A DNA stretch of 21,503 nt from a virus, in the IMG/VR virus record IMGVR_UViG_3300044546_001170, positions 1-21,503 of that record; one strand, 5' to 3'. The translations under genes were made by a program, and so were the position numbers. This document shows positions 5,162-11,121 of this stretch, piece by piece; position 1 is the first letter of the stretch, and every line of letters begins with the position of its first letter. The notes beneath the pieces are model-generated. The model was not told the origin of the DNA, did not search any database, and saw nothing but the letters and a program-made list of their open reading frames with translations.

Positions 5162-5227
5162 GTAGGTATGATGTAAATGGAAACATTCCACTTCGTGGAT
5201 ATGCAAGTTCGAATCCTGCTACCTACA
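5162..5227 (+). ncRNA. tRNA-like element with collapsed anticodon loop
   Basis: 66 nt, two bases after tRNA-Gly. The acceptor GTAGGTA (5162-5168) pairs perfectly with TACCTAC (5220-5226). D arm ATGT/ACAT has an 8-nt loop containing GG, position 8 is U, and the T arm GCAAG-TTCGAAT-CCTGC has one mismatch. The anticodon arm is only 13 nt: TCCAC/GTGGA around TTC, or TCC/GGA around a 7-nt loop that lacks U33. Nothing presents a normal anticodon. It is either a decayed tRNA gene or a tRNA mimic kept for RNA processing or as a decoy. Confidence 0.7.
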
Positions 5228-5269
5228 CCTAATTAAACCGAGTTACATTAGCACTACAGGAAACATTAT

Positions 5270-5500
5270 ATGAGCAAGCGAGAACTAAAGCAAAACATGG
5301 ATTTGTTTATTACAATTAATCCACACCACCCTGATGAGCCAGCACTCCACATCAGGGGAGTGGACACTCACGAACAGGCAGATACATATAATGTTGATGA
5401 GGTGGAAGACCTTATTGACCGACTTCATGTAGTGCTTGGTGAAATGCTTCACAAGCAGAAAATCATGGAGTTAAATAAAACTCCATCGCTTTGGGATTAA
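5270..5500 (+). CDS. Hypothetical acidic protein
   Basis: 76 aa. The ATG at 5270 follows CAGGAAACATTAT, a moderate ribosome site. A strand-rich first half (LFITINPHHPDEPALHIRG) leads into a helix (VDEVEDLIDRLHVVLGEMLHKQK). No family is recognised; the plan resembles small phage proteins that interact with other proteins rather than enzymes. It lies between two tRNA units, with tRNA-Lys beginning 16 bases after its stop, so it may share a transcript with the tRNAs. Confidence 0.7.
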   Translation: MSKRELKQNMDLFITINPHHPDEPALHIRGVDTHEQADTYNVDEVEDLIDRLHVVLGEMLHKQKIMELNKTPSLWD

Positions 5501-5515
5501 ATATATTCGCCCATC

Positions 5516-5588
5516 GCCTTGGTAATTCAGTTGGTAGAATAACGAACTTTTAATTCGTAAGCCGTGGGTTCGAGTCCCACCCAAGGCA
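5516..5588 (+). tRNA. tRNA-Lys (anticodon UUU)
   Basis: 73 nt. Acceptor GCCTTGG/CCAAGGC is perfect, anticodon stem ACGAA/TTCGT encloses CTTTTAA (anticodon TTT), and the T arm is GTGGG-TTCGAGT-CCCAC. Discriminator A at 5588, CCA not encoded. ATTAAATA at 5496-5503 could act as a weak late promoter. The gene at 5608 starts 20 bases later with no terminator between. Confidence 0.93.
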
Positions 5589-5607
5589 CAATACACAGGA
5601 ACCGCAC

Positions 5608-6048
5608 ATGGCAAAGAAGACAAAGAAACTCGTCAGTAAACGAATCAAACCAGTGGTTGCCCCCAAGGCTCCCAAGGCTACCCGCAAGCCCTACACGAAG
5701 GCTGTGAAGCCCGTAGAAGCCCCTGTAGAAGCCCCTGTGGTTGTGGTTACCACCGAACCCGCTGTACAGACGCTGTTACAGGTAGAGCCAACGGACAAGC
5801 CTTTAAATATTACATGGAATTATCCTGTTGAATATACCAAAGTCAGCAAAGACGAACCGCTGATGGACGAGGTATTGAATTACAGTACTTCAGTAATTTC
5901 CAAGGTGAAATCATTCTTTAATAAGTCTGATTATATTACTGATATTCGTGATGCTGCGTTTGCACATCCCCTGATCTTTGGTGTACTGTTTGCTGTTGCA
6001 CTATTTGCATTCTCTGCACTTGTGTACGCAGTCATTGGTCTGTATTGA
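5608..6048 (+). CDS. Lys/Pro/Ala-rich protein with C-terminal membrane anchor
   Basis: 146 aa. The ATG at 5608 follows CACAGGAACCGCAC. Residues 1-33 are strongly basic and Pro/Ala-rich (KKTKKLVSKRIKPVV and similar), and residues about 34-60 hold Pro-Glu-Ala-Val repeats (VEAPVEAPVVVV). A mixed middle follows, and the last 30 residues are one hydrophobic helix (LIFGVLFAVALFAFSALVYA). The plan suggests a cytoplasmic cationic tail tethered to the inner membrane. Residues 5-36 resemble a nucleic-acid-binding histone-like tail, so a role anchoring DNA at the membrane is possible; this is inference. It follows tRNA-Lys without a terminator. Confidence 0.75.
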   Translation: MAKKTKKLVSKRIKPVVAPKAPKATRKPYTKAVKPVEAPVEAPVVVVTTEPAVQTLLQVEPTDKPLNITWNYPVEYTKVSKDEPLMDEVLNYSTSVISKVKSFFNKSDYITDIRDAAFAHPLIFGVLFAVALFAFSALVYAVIGLY

Positions 6049-6090
6049 AATATTGAGTCAAATCAAATATAGAAATATCAGCACTACCCA

Positions 6091-6119
6091 TTGACAGTAC
6101 ATACTAAGCGTGTTACAAT
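6091..6119 (+). promoter_or_regulatory. Sigma70-like promoter for the HTH gene
   Basis: -35 TTGACA (6091-6096, consensus), 17-bp spacer, -10 TACAAT (6114-6119). Start about 6126, leaving a roughly 70-nt leader. The leader can fold as GATGT/ACATC (6141-6157), or alternatively TGGGCT (6146-6151) with AGCCCA (6177-6182), so a switch in the leader is conceivable. Confidence 0.75.
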
Positions 6120-6198
6120 TAGGACATCGAAACGCAGAATGATGTTGGGCTGACATCCGATGCGTAAACTTTCTAAAGCCCACTATTGGAGATTTGCA

Positions 6199-6474
6199 AT
6201 GGCTACTAAGACTCTCAGCAATCGTCGTCGTGTTCTCAACTTCCTCGCCGCTGGCAACAGCCTGACTTCCGCTCAGGCTGCTACGAAGTTCGGTGTGAAG
6301 AACTTCCGCGCCATGATCAGCGACATTCGTTCGCAGGTCGAAGCGTTTGGTAATTGGGAAGTCGTTAGCACCGTTAAGAACGGCAAGACGATTTACAGCA
6401 TGGAAGACACCCACGAGGGTGATCGTACCTATGCTTTCAAGCAGGACGGTACGCGCTACATGGTCAATGCCTAA
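6199..6474 (+). CDS. Small helix-turn-helix (winged-helix-like) regulator
   Basis: 91 aa. The ATG at 6199 is preferred (TTGGAGATTTGCA upstream) over ATG 6160, which lacks a ribosome site. Residues 8-45 read as a DNA-binding helix-turn-helix: RRRVLNFLAAGNSLTSAQAA, then TKFGVKNFRAMISDIRSQ as turn and recognition helix. The rest (WEVVSTVKNGKTIYSM) looks like a wing hairpin. Similar small proteins in other phages are annotated as helix-turn-helix proteins. A strong promoter precedes it and an 11-bp terminator follows, so it is a one-gene unit, likely an early regulator. The target is unknown. Confidence 0.75.
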   Translation: MATKTLSNRRRVLNFLAAGNSLTSAQAATKFGVKNFRAMISDIRSQVEAFGNWEVVSTVKNGKTIYSMEDTHEGDRTYAFKQDGTRYMVNA

Positions 6475-6499
6475 TCATTGACTAATTACTTGCCCTTGG

Positions 6500-6534
6500 G
6501 GGTGGCTGCGACCGATTGGCGTAGCCACCCTTTT
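6500..6534 (+). terminator. Rho-independent terminator
   Basis: 11-bp stem GGGTGGCTGCG (6500-6510) with CGTAGCCACCC (6520-6530), one G-U, 9-nt loop, followed by TTTT. It ends the HTH transcription unit. Confidence 0.85.
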
Positions 6535-6565
6535 GGGTTTATATACTCTTTATGAAAGGTTTAGC

Positions 6566-6967
6566 ATGAATAAGTCATCTGTTTTTGTTGCGTATGCGGC
6601 TTTGTGCGTTGCAGGTTTTGCAGGTATTGCTCTGCTTGGAGTAACAGGCAAGAGTGATGATGTTCACGCAATCACTGCATTCTTTGCGTTTTATGGATTT
6701 CTGTGCACCACTGGTCTTTTCTATGTGATTGCAAAGCAGAAGGCAACCATTGATGCCATGACTGCACGAACCGACTCTATGCACGACACAATGTTCACCT
6801 TGAGTGAACAAAATAATGAGGACGCGGTTCGATGTGTTGATGAACTTCGTTCGGATCTTGAACGCCGATTTGATGGTCTAGAAAATTTTGAACTGTCTAA
6901 TATTTGGCGCAGCATTGAGGATTTGCAAAACTCAGACGCTGATGCAAAGTGCGGTTCTAAGAAGTAA
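6566..6967 (+). CDS. Two-helix membrane protein with coiled-coil tail
   Basis: 133 aa. The ATG at 6566 follows GAAAGGTTTAGC; an in-frame TTG at 6533 lies within the terminator and is rejected. Residues about 6-27 (VFVAYAALCVAGFAGIALLG) and 36-56 (AITAFFAFYGFLCTTGLFYV) are membrane helices. Residues about 60-115 are a charged helical region (SEQNNEDAVRCVDELRSDLE) likely to form a coiled coil in the cytoplasm. A hairpin-like inner-membrane protein of this type could act in lysis control or exclusion, but no family is recognised. A tRNA-like remnant ending in six T residues follows. Confidence 0.7.
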   Translation: MNKSSVFVAYAALCVAGFAGIALLGVTGKSDDVHAITAFFAFYGFLCTTGLFYVIAKQKATIDAMTARTDSMHDTMFTLSEQNNEDAVRCVDELRSDLERRFDGLENFELSNIWRSIEDLQNSDADAKCGSKK

Positions 6968-6979
6968 ATTTTAATATTG

Positions 6980-7032
6980 CGGTGCAGCGTCAGGGCTGTT
7001 GGGGGGTTCGATTCCCCTTCCACCGTTTTTTG
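6980..7032 (+). pseudogene. tRNA remnant that may serve as a terminator
   Basis: The T arm GGGGG-TTCGATT-CCCCT (7002-7018) and acceptor strand TCCACCG (7019-7025) are intact and pair with CGGTGCA (6980-6986) at 6 of 7 positions. Only 15 bases separate the acceptor from the T stem, so one whole arm is missing. The folded GC-rich block is followed by six T residues (7026-7031), so it can end transcription of the gene at 6566. It lies directly before the deaminase gene's ATG. Confidence 0.6.
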
Positions 7033-7034
7033 AT

Positions 7035-7445
7035 ATGAACGCAAAACAGATTCATCGTTTGCTTGGTATTGCGTATCCCCTGTGTTTGGGTATTCCTCGT
7101 CCTAAAAAGCACATTAGTATTGTGCTGTACAAGGGACGGGTTGAATCTATTGGAACCAATACCATCAAGACCCATCCAATGGCAGTGCAGCACGGATACC
7201 TGTTTGGAGAAATGCACTCCGAACTTGATGCATTCTTGAAACTGCATCGCAAGCCCAAAAGCATGATCCTGTTTAATATTCGATTTAATCGGTTTGGGCA
7301 GATGCGAATGGCGCGTCCGTGTCCGCGGTGTATGCCGTGGTGTGTGGGCTGTTTTGAAGAGATTTGGTATACCACCAACGAAGGCGTAATGCTGCACGGA
7401 GAAGGACTGACTCCTATAAATATAGGATCATCCAAGGAGATCTAA
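7035..7445 (+). CDS. Cytidine deaminase-like zinc protein
   Basis: 136 aa. The zinc-deaminase signature is present: H61-S-E63 (GEMHSELDAF), then P95-C96-P-R-C99 (ARPCPRC), with extra cysteines C103 and C106. H61, C96 and C99 would hold zinc and E63 would shuttle protons in hydrolytic deamination of cytosine. The strand-helix order (ISIVLYKGR, THPMAVQHG, SMILFNI, EEIWYTT) fits the fold, and remembered phage homologues share THP, HxE and PCPxC. The substrate (dCMP, cytidine, or a base in nucleic acid) cannot be read. The ATG at 7035 lacks a ribosome site and sits next to the tRNA remnant; a TTG at 6999 inside it is an unlikely alternative. Its end holds a late promoter for the next gene. Confidence 0.75.
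   Translation: MNAKQIHRLLGIAYPLCLGIPRPKKHISIVLYKGRVESIGTNTIKTHPMAVQHGYLFGEMHSELDAFLKLHRKPKSMILFNIRFNRFGQMRMARPCPRCMPWCVGCFEEIWYTTNEGVMLHGEGLTPINIGSSKEI
7415..7422 (+). promoter_or_regulatory. T4-type late promoter
   Basis: Exact TATAAATA, flanked by inverted arms TCCTATA and TATAGGA, 27 bases before the ATG at 7450 and within the end of the deaminase gene. The distance allows a leader containing AAGGAG. Confidence 0.75.
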
Positions 7446-7449
7446 TTAA

Positions 7450-8286
7450 ATGAAAAAGTTCACACAATATCTTGATGCCACGGCACTAAATGAATCGCTT
7501 AACAACAAAGAGATTACGGAAACTCCACTTGTTGAATCAAAACTGTCTCGTGTTTTCCAATATGTGGAAGACGATAAGCGTGACTTTGGAATTGTGAGCG
7601 CATCGCGTGGTGCTAATTCCGCAGAACAGAACAAAGCCAAACACGAAGAACTCAAGAAGGCGATTCGCGCTATGGGTTACGGCTACATTGAACTGCGTGG
7701 TGGCTACAAGGGTGACGAAGGTGTTGTTGAAGAACTCAGCATACTTGTTCCCAACATCAAGAAAAATCAAATCCTTTCGCTTGGACGCACATTTGGACAG
7801 CACTCTGTGATGTACAAGAACGATCAGGACTTTTACTATATTGGCACAAACGAAGAAGCAGGTATTGGCAAGGTTCTTATGAGGTTTAAGAAGGGTGAAG
7901 GACAAGAGAATCTTGAACTTGCAAAGCACAAGGTTGTAGACTTCTTCTCTCAATTAAAGAAGGGCGCACACTCAGACAAGAAGTTTGTTTTCAAGGCGAA
8001 AGACGAAACTCCCGCTGAAGGAGGAGAATCTTCTGCTGATCAACACGCTGCATCCACTCACAAAGCAGGTGATGTGTGGAAAACTTCTAGTGGGTTGTGG
8101 GGCGGCAAGAATTCACAGGGCGAATACGAATACTTTGATGATCAGCCAGCGGCAAAGAAGTATGCAAAAAATACTAAAAAAGGCTTAAAGATTCAAGAAC
8201 GCGAAGAGTGGAGTTTTTCAAAGGCTGCATATTTGAGAAGGGGCGAAGACCCCAAGTGGATAACAATTTATGAAGACTTGTCGTAA
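7450..8286 (+). CDS. DUF3293-like protein with possible capsid-targeting peptide
   Basis: 278 aa. The ATG at 7450 follows CAAGGAGATCTAATTAA. Residues about 45-150 resemble DUF3293 (FGIVSASRGANSAEQN, GYGYIELRGGYKG, LGRTFGQHSVMYKND), a domain of unknown function seen in bacteria and phages. Residues 1-30 open MKKFTQYLDATALNE and hold three L/I-x-E sites (L13-N-E15, I22-T-E24, L27-V-E29), the pattern cut by the T4 gp21 prohead protease. With the late promoter just upstream, this suggests a protein packaged in the head and perhaps injected. The C-terminal part has a GDVWKTSSGLWGGKN element and a basic end. Packaging is inference. Confidence 0.7.
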   Translation: MKKFTQYLDATALNESLNNKEITETPLVESKLSRVFQYVEDDKRDFGIVSASRGANSAEQNKAKHEELKKAIRAMGYGYIELRGGYKGDEGVVEELSILVPNIKKNQILSLGRTFGQHSVMYKNDQDFYYIGTNEEAGIGKVLMRFKKGEGQENLELAKHKVVDFFSQLKKGAHSDKKFVFKAKDETPAEGGESSADQHAASTHKAGDVWKTSSGLWGGKNSQGEYEYFDDQPAAKKYAKNTKKGLKIQEREEWSFSKAAYLRRGEDPKWITIYEDLS

Positions 8287-8293
8287 ATCAATT

Positions 8294-8301
8294 ACTAAAT
8301 A
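8294..8301 (+). promoter_or_regulatory. Possible late promoter (ACTAAATA)
   Basis: One base off NATAAATA, 15 bases before the small gene at 8317. Spacing to its ribosome site (GGAGGG) is tight, so support is moderate to weak. Confidence 0.35.
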
Positions 8302-8316
8302 AGTGTGGAGGGCTAT

Positions 8317-8445
8317 ATGCCTAAAAACACAAATAATAAAAAAGCATTGAGTAAATCATTGCTAAAGAACGCAATAGAAAAATTGCGTACTGATGCTGTT
8401 GATAAGACACGCAGTTCGGTCAAATCAAATAAACAATCATCGTGA
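8317..8445 (+). CDS. Very small basic protein
   Basis: 42 aa, Lys/Ser/Asn-rich, predicted to be one basic helix (KKALSKSLLKNAIEKLRTD) with a disordered end. The ATG at 8317 has an excellent ribosome site (TGGAGGGCTAT). The size is below usual gene-calling limits, but the ribosome site and its place between a possible late promoter and the 8453 promoter support expression. Function unknown; a DNA-binding or capsid-internal peptide are options. Confidence 0.5.
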   Translation: MPKNTNNKKALSKSLLKNAIEKLRTDAVDKTRSSVKSNKQSS

Positions 8446-8452
8446 TTGTGTA

Positions 8453-8480
8453 TTGACTCCTCCCGTGGTTTTGCTACAAT
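8453..8480 (+). promoter_or_regulatory. Sigma70-like extended -10 promoter
   Basis: -35 TTGACT (8453-8458), 16-bp spacer, extended -10 TGCTACAAT (TACAAT at 8475-8480). The start about 8487 gives a short leader with AAGGAG before the ATG at 8503. Confidence 0.78.
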
Positions 8481-8502
8481 AAGGTCTTGAAAGGAGTTCG
8501 TA

Positions 8503-8985
8503 ATGAACTTTAACACTCTGGTTGCTTCGGCGGTTGTCACCCTCTCGCTCACTTCTATTGCTTCGGCTCAGTGGTCTAACAGCGGTGGTGGACTTAATAT
8601 TGGAATTGGCGGCTCATACGGTAAGTTCAAGGACAAGATTAGTGAGACAGGCGCAAACGGACAAACCGTTAGCCGCACTCGCACCGTTACGAACAACGAC
8701 TTTCGTTGGGGCGTTGGCATGGGTGGGTACTCCAACACCAACAACTACGGCGGTGGCGGCTATGGCTACGGCGGGGGTGGCTTCTACGGCGGTGGTGGCT
8801 ACGGTGCACAAGTAATGCCGTACTACGGTGGCGGCTACGGCGCACAAGTAATGCCGTACTACGGTGGTGGCTGTTATCCTGTCGTGGTTCCGTACTCCCC
8901 GTTCACTGGCACCTTCGGTAATCCGTGCTACGCTCCACAGGTGTTTGCTCCTGCGGCAGTCTGCCCTCAGTTTATTGTTCGTTAA
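8503..8985 (+). CDS. Secreted glycine/tyrosine-rich protein
   Basis: 160 aa. The ATG at 8503 has AAGGAG upstream and its own strong promoter. Residues 1-22 look like a Sec signal peptide with an A-S-A|Q cleavage site at 20-22, although the n-region lacks Lys/Arg. The mature part starts with strand-like NIGIGGSYGKF, then a Gly/Tyr-rich segment (GGGGYGYGGGG), two 12-residue repeats (GYGAQVMPYYGG), and a Pro/Cys-containing end with three cysteines. It resembles bacterial cell-surface Gly-rich proteins and may be a host-derived cargo gene that alters the cell surface after infection. No family is assigned. Confidence 0.75.
   Translation: MNFNTLVASAVVTLSLTSIASAQWSNSGGGLNIGIGGSYGKFKDKISETGANGQTVSRTRTVTNNDFRWGVGMGGYSNTNNYGGGGYGYGGGGFYGGGGYGAQVMPYYGGGYGAQVMPYYGGGCYPVVVPYSPFTGTFGNPCYAPQVFAPAAVCPQFIVR
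8797..8868 (+). repeat. Two tandem 36-bp repeats in the Gly-rich gene
   Basis: Units at 8797-8832 and 8833-8868 are nearly identical at DNA level, each coding GYGAQVMPYYGG. In-frame slippage would add or remove whole units. Confidence 0.9.
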
Positions 8986-9229
8986 CTAGTTTGGATATTC
9001 TAAAAATGCCTATCCCGTTTCGCTACCAAAGATCATGGTCGGGCTGACAACCCAATAAAACGCGAGACAAAGCCAAGAAATACTCCGTTAAGTCCAGAAG
9101 CACATACGCATACACCCATACGATACTAGTTGGGTTGGCAGGAGAGGAATGCTTGGAGTTTGAAGACTGTTGGGGTTCTTCATGCGGTGTTCAGAGTACC
9201 GTGGCGCAGCACACTCACTGAAATGGTTT
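8986..9229 (+). other. Gene-free stretch ending in a strong terminator
   Basis: No gene of useful size with a ribosome site is seen on either strand. Frames beginning at the ATG near 9006 or 9150 stop within 14 codons. It ends at a strong terminator just before three tRNA genes. The block could be the 3' region of the Gly-rich gene's transcript or an independent small RNA; no clear promoter is visible within it. Confidence 0.4.
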
Positions 9230-9263
9230 GACGGCTCCATTCAAAAGCCGTCGTTTTTTTTTT
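9230..9263 (+). terminator. Strong rho-independent terminator
   Basis: Perfect 7-bp stem GACGGCT (9230-9236) with AGCCGTC (9246-9252), a 9-nt loop, then G and ten T residues. The T run ends at the first base before tRNA-Glu. Confidence 0.9.
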
Positions 9264-9338
9264 GGTTCTGTCGTCTAGTCTGGTCTAGGACACCTCCTTT
9301 TCACGGAGGCGACACGGGTTCGAATCCCGTCAGAATCA
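9264..9338 (+). tRNA. tRNA-Glu (anticodon UUC)
   Basis: 75 nt. Acceptor GGTTCTG/CAGAATC has one G-U. Anticodon stem CCTCC/GGAGG surrounds TTTTCAC (anticodon TTC). T arm is ACGGG-TTCGAAT-CCCGT. Discriminator A at 9338, CCA not encoded. It begins at the last T of the preceding terminator, so read-through or processing must deliver it. Confidence 0.93.
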
Positions 9339-9342
9339 TTTT

Positions 9343-9424
9343 GGGAGAATACTCAAGTGGACAACGAGGCTTGACTGTAAATCAAGCGGCATAGCCTTCG
9401 GGGGTTCGAATCCCTCTTCTCCCA
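9343..9424 (+). tRNA. tRNA-Tyr (anticodon GUA)
   Basis: 82 nt class II tRNA. Acceptor GGGAGAA/TTCTCCC is perfect. Anticodon stem CTTGA/TCAAG encloses CTGTAAA (anticodon GTA). A long variable arm and a GGGGG-TTCGAAT-CCCTC T arm follow. CCA not encoded. Four bases separate it from tRNA-Glu and three from tRNA-Thr, so the three form one precursor. Confidence 0.93.
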
Positions 9425-9427
9425 TTC

Positions 9428-9499
9428 GCCGCCTTAGCACAGTGGTAGTGCAGTTGATTTGTAATCAACAGGTCATCGGTTCGAATCCGATAGGCGGCT
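9428..9499 (+). tRNA. tRNA-Thr (anticodon UGU)
   Basis: 72 nt. Acceptor GCCGCCT/AGGCGGC is perfect. Anticodon stem GTTGA/TCAAC encloses TTTGTAA (anticodon TGT, reads ACA). T arm is ATCGG-TTCGAAT-CCGAT. Discriminator T at 9499, CCA not encoded. Confidence 0.93.
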
Positions 9500-9542
9500 T
9501 TGTTAAGACACGGTTCAACTATTCTACAAATGAACATAGGAT

Positions 9543-9746
9543 ATGGAAACACTGGCATTTATTCTTTACGGAATCGGAGCAATAGCCGTTACATCAGCGG
9601 CTACGCTAAAACTGTACGCACACGCATACGCTCGTGGTTATGAAAACGGTAAGCACTATGGATTTTCTGATGGGTTGAATCACGCTAGGCTGAAAACTTT
9701 AAAGCCGCATAATTCATCTCGCAAGCAGATGGTTGCTACTGTCTGA
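9543..9746 (+). CDS. Small single-pass membrane protein
   Basis: 67 aa. The ATG at 9543 follows AACATAGGAT. Residues about 3-23 are a membrane helix (LAFILYGIGAIAVTSAATLK), followed by a soluble part rich in Tyr, His, Lys and Arg (YARGYENGKHYGFSDG). No family is recognised. The stop directly abuts the stop of the converging gene at 9747, and no terminator hairpin separates them, so transcripts may overlap head-on. Confidence 0.65.
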   Translation: METLAFILYGIGAIAVTSAATLKLYAHAYARGYENGKHYGFSDGLNHARLKTLKPHNSSRKQMVATV

Positions 9747-11111
9747 TTAAACCAATAACAAATCAGCAGTCAAGATTGGTCTGTTCATCACCGATAGAAT
9801 GTCGGTGTTCAGACCAATTCTATTTTCCGAAACAGTTGTTTCGTTAAGATATATACGAACCCGATTCTGCTTCAGAGTTTCATCGGATGTAAACTTCACG
9901 GTGAATGAATGGGCATTAGATGCAGCAGTTCCTGCTCGGTACTTAACTAGTAGGGTTTCACCCGCAAACAGTGCTGCAACAGCAGTCTTTGTTTGCGTGT
10001 TTGGTGATGTAATCTCTAGAATATTTGTTCCTGTAGGAATAATTGAAGTGCTGCTGAATTCTGCTGTGGTGTAGTATTCGGTAATTGCACCAAGAGAAAT
10101 ACCTGTAACTACAAGCGGTGACCCTGTGTCTGTACTAGTACGACCAGTTAGTGTGCAGGGTACTGTTCCCAATACAACTCCCTGTTCGGTATCAGGAGAG
10201 AAGAACGAGAATGTTGTGCCTACGCTTGTGGCAGCACCAAAGGAATTCCACTGCTGTACAGCAGCCGCACTATCGTCTGCAAGAGATACTGTGGTTGCGG
10301 AACCAACCGAAACCAATACACGAATGCCTTCAGTCTGTATTGAGTTTGTGTCTCCGCCAGCAAGAAACTTACAGTTCTGTAGAGTACCACCACCAATAGG
10401 TGTGTTCTCGCTTTCCCATGAATAAAATTCAGTGATACTTGAGGAGTTTTCTTCTCCTCGAATCAGCACTGCCAACAGAGAAGATCCTCTGGAATCCCAA
10501 ATATTTAAGAATGGGGTAAGATCGAATTCCACGGTTGAGCCACTCCATGAACCGATTGGTATTATTTCGGATGCCGTTGGTTCTGCGTCACCGCCTTCGG
10601 TAGTCCATCCTGTTGTGGCGGCTTCTGATGGTTTGTACCAAGACACAGACGAGTCTATGGTGGTATCTAAAGGCAGCAGAACGGCTTCTAGAAGCCCTCC
10701 TGTGGTTCCTGCGGATCGTGTCAGCGTGAGAGTAGCATTGCCAATTGTGTACGGACTACCTGCGGTGTAGCCTTCTATAGTACTCACAGCAGCAGAAAAA
10801 TATTGGCGTGGATTCAGCAGTAGCACTGTTCTGAATTCTTGTGTTTTCGTTCCACCAACCTTCAACATATTTCTAGAACGATACAGTAAGTTGCCGCTGT
10901 CCCCACCTGTGTAGTATCCAGAAATTATTTTTGTTGGTTGCTGCACATCACTCAGTTCAATAAACTTGGAACTGAACGAATCAAATGCTTTTATCTTTAC
11001 TTCTGCTGAAAGATTCGTAATATAGGTATCGCTGTTTCCGTCTGCTCCATATACCGTTGCTCTCACGGTCTGTGAATTAGAGTAATTATTGCGATAACTA
11101 GAGTTAATCAT
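9747..11111 (-). CDS. Putative virion structural protein, unknown role
   Basis: 454 aa. The start is the ATG at 11111 with GGAG upstream (AATAGGAGCACT); the in-frame extension to 11204 would overlap the upstream gene and is rejected. The sequence is beta-rich with many Ser, Thr and Gly and few Cys, as in tail-associated proteins. It opens SSYRNNYSNSQTVRATVYG and has a middle resembling a carbohydrate-binding beta-sandwich (TVEFDLTPFLNIW, SLLAVLIRGEEN). The gene directly follows the adhesin-like gene (10 bases apart), so the two probably form one late operon and may assemble together. No known family is recognised. Confidence 0.7.
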   Translation of the reverse strand: MINSSYRNNYSNSQTVRATVYGADGNSDTYITNLSAEVKIKAFDSFSSKFIELSDVQQPTKIISGYYTGGDSGNLLYRSRNMLKVGGTKTQEFRTVLLLNPRQYFSAAVSTIEGYTAGSPYTIGNATLTLTRSAGTTGGLLEAVLLPLDTTIDSSVSWYKPSEAATTGWTTEGGDAEPTASEIIPIGSWSGSTVEFDLTPFLNIWDSRGSSLLAVLIRGEENSSSITEFYSWESENTPIGGGTLQNCKFLAGGDTNSIQTEGIRVLVSVGSATTVSLADDSAAAVQQWNSFGAATSVGTTFSFFSPDTEQGVVLGTVPCTLTGRTSTDTGSPLVVTGISLGAITEYYTTAEFSSTSIIPTGTNILEITSPNTQTKTAVAALFAGETLLVKYRAGTAASNAHSFTVKFTSDETLKQNRVRIYLNETTVSENRIGLNTDILSVMNRPILTADLLLV

Positions 11112-11121
11112 AGTGCTCCTA

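Noticed and set aside
5045-5176. Frame beginning ATGGCAAAG through tRNA-Gly
   Set aside because: No ribosome site, would start at the transcript's first base, and runs through the tRNA cloverleaf.
6147-9049. Nine-base match GGGCTGACA in two non-coding stretches (6147 and 9041)
   Set aside because: A match this short between regions of this size is expected by chance fairly often and the flanks do not agree.
9799-10770. Several + strand frames opposite the 9747-11111 gene
   Set aside because: Antisense shadows of a gene that has a good ribosome site and plausible virion composition.
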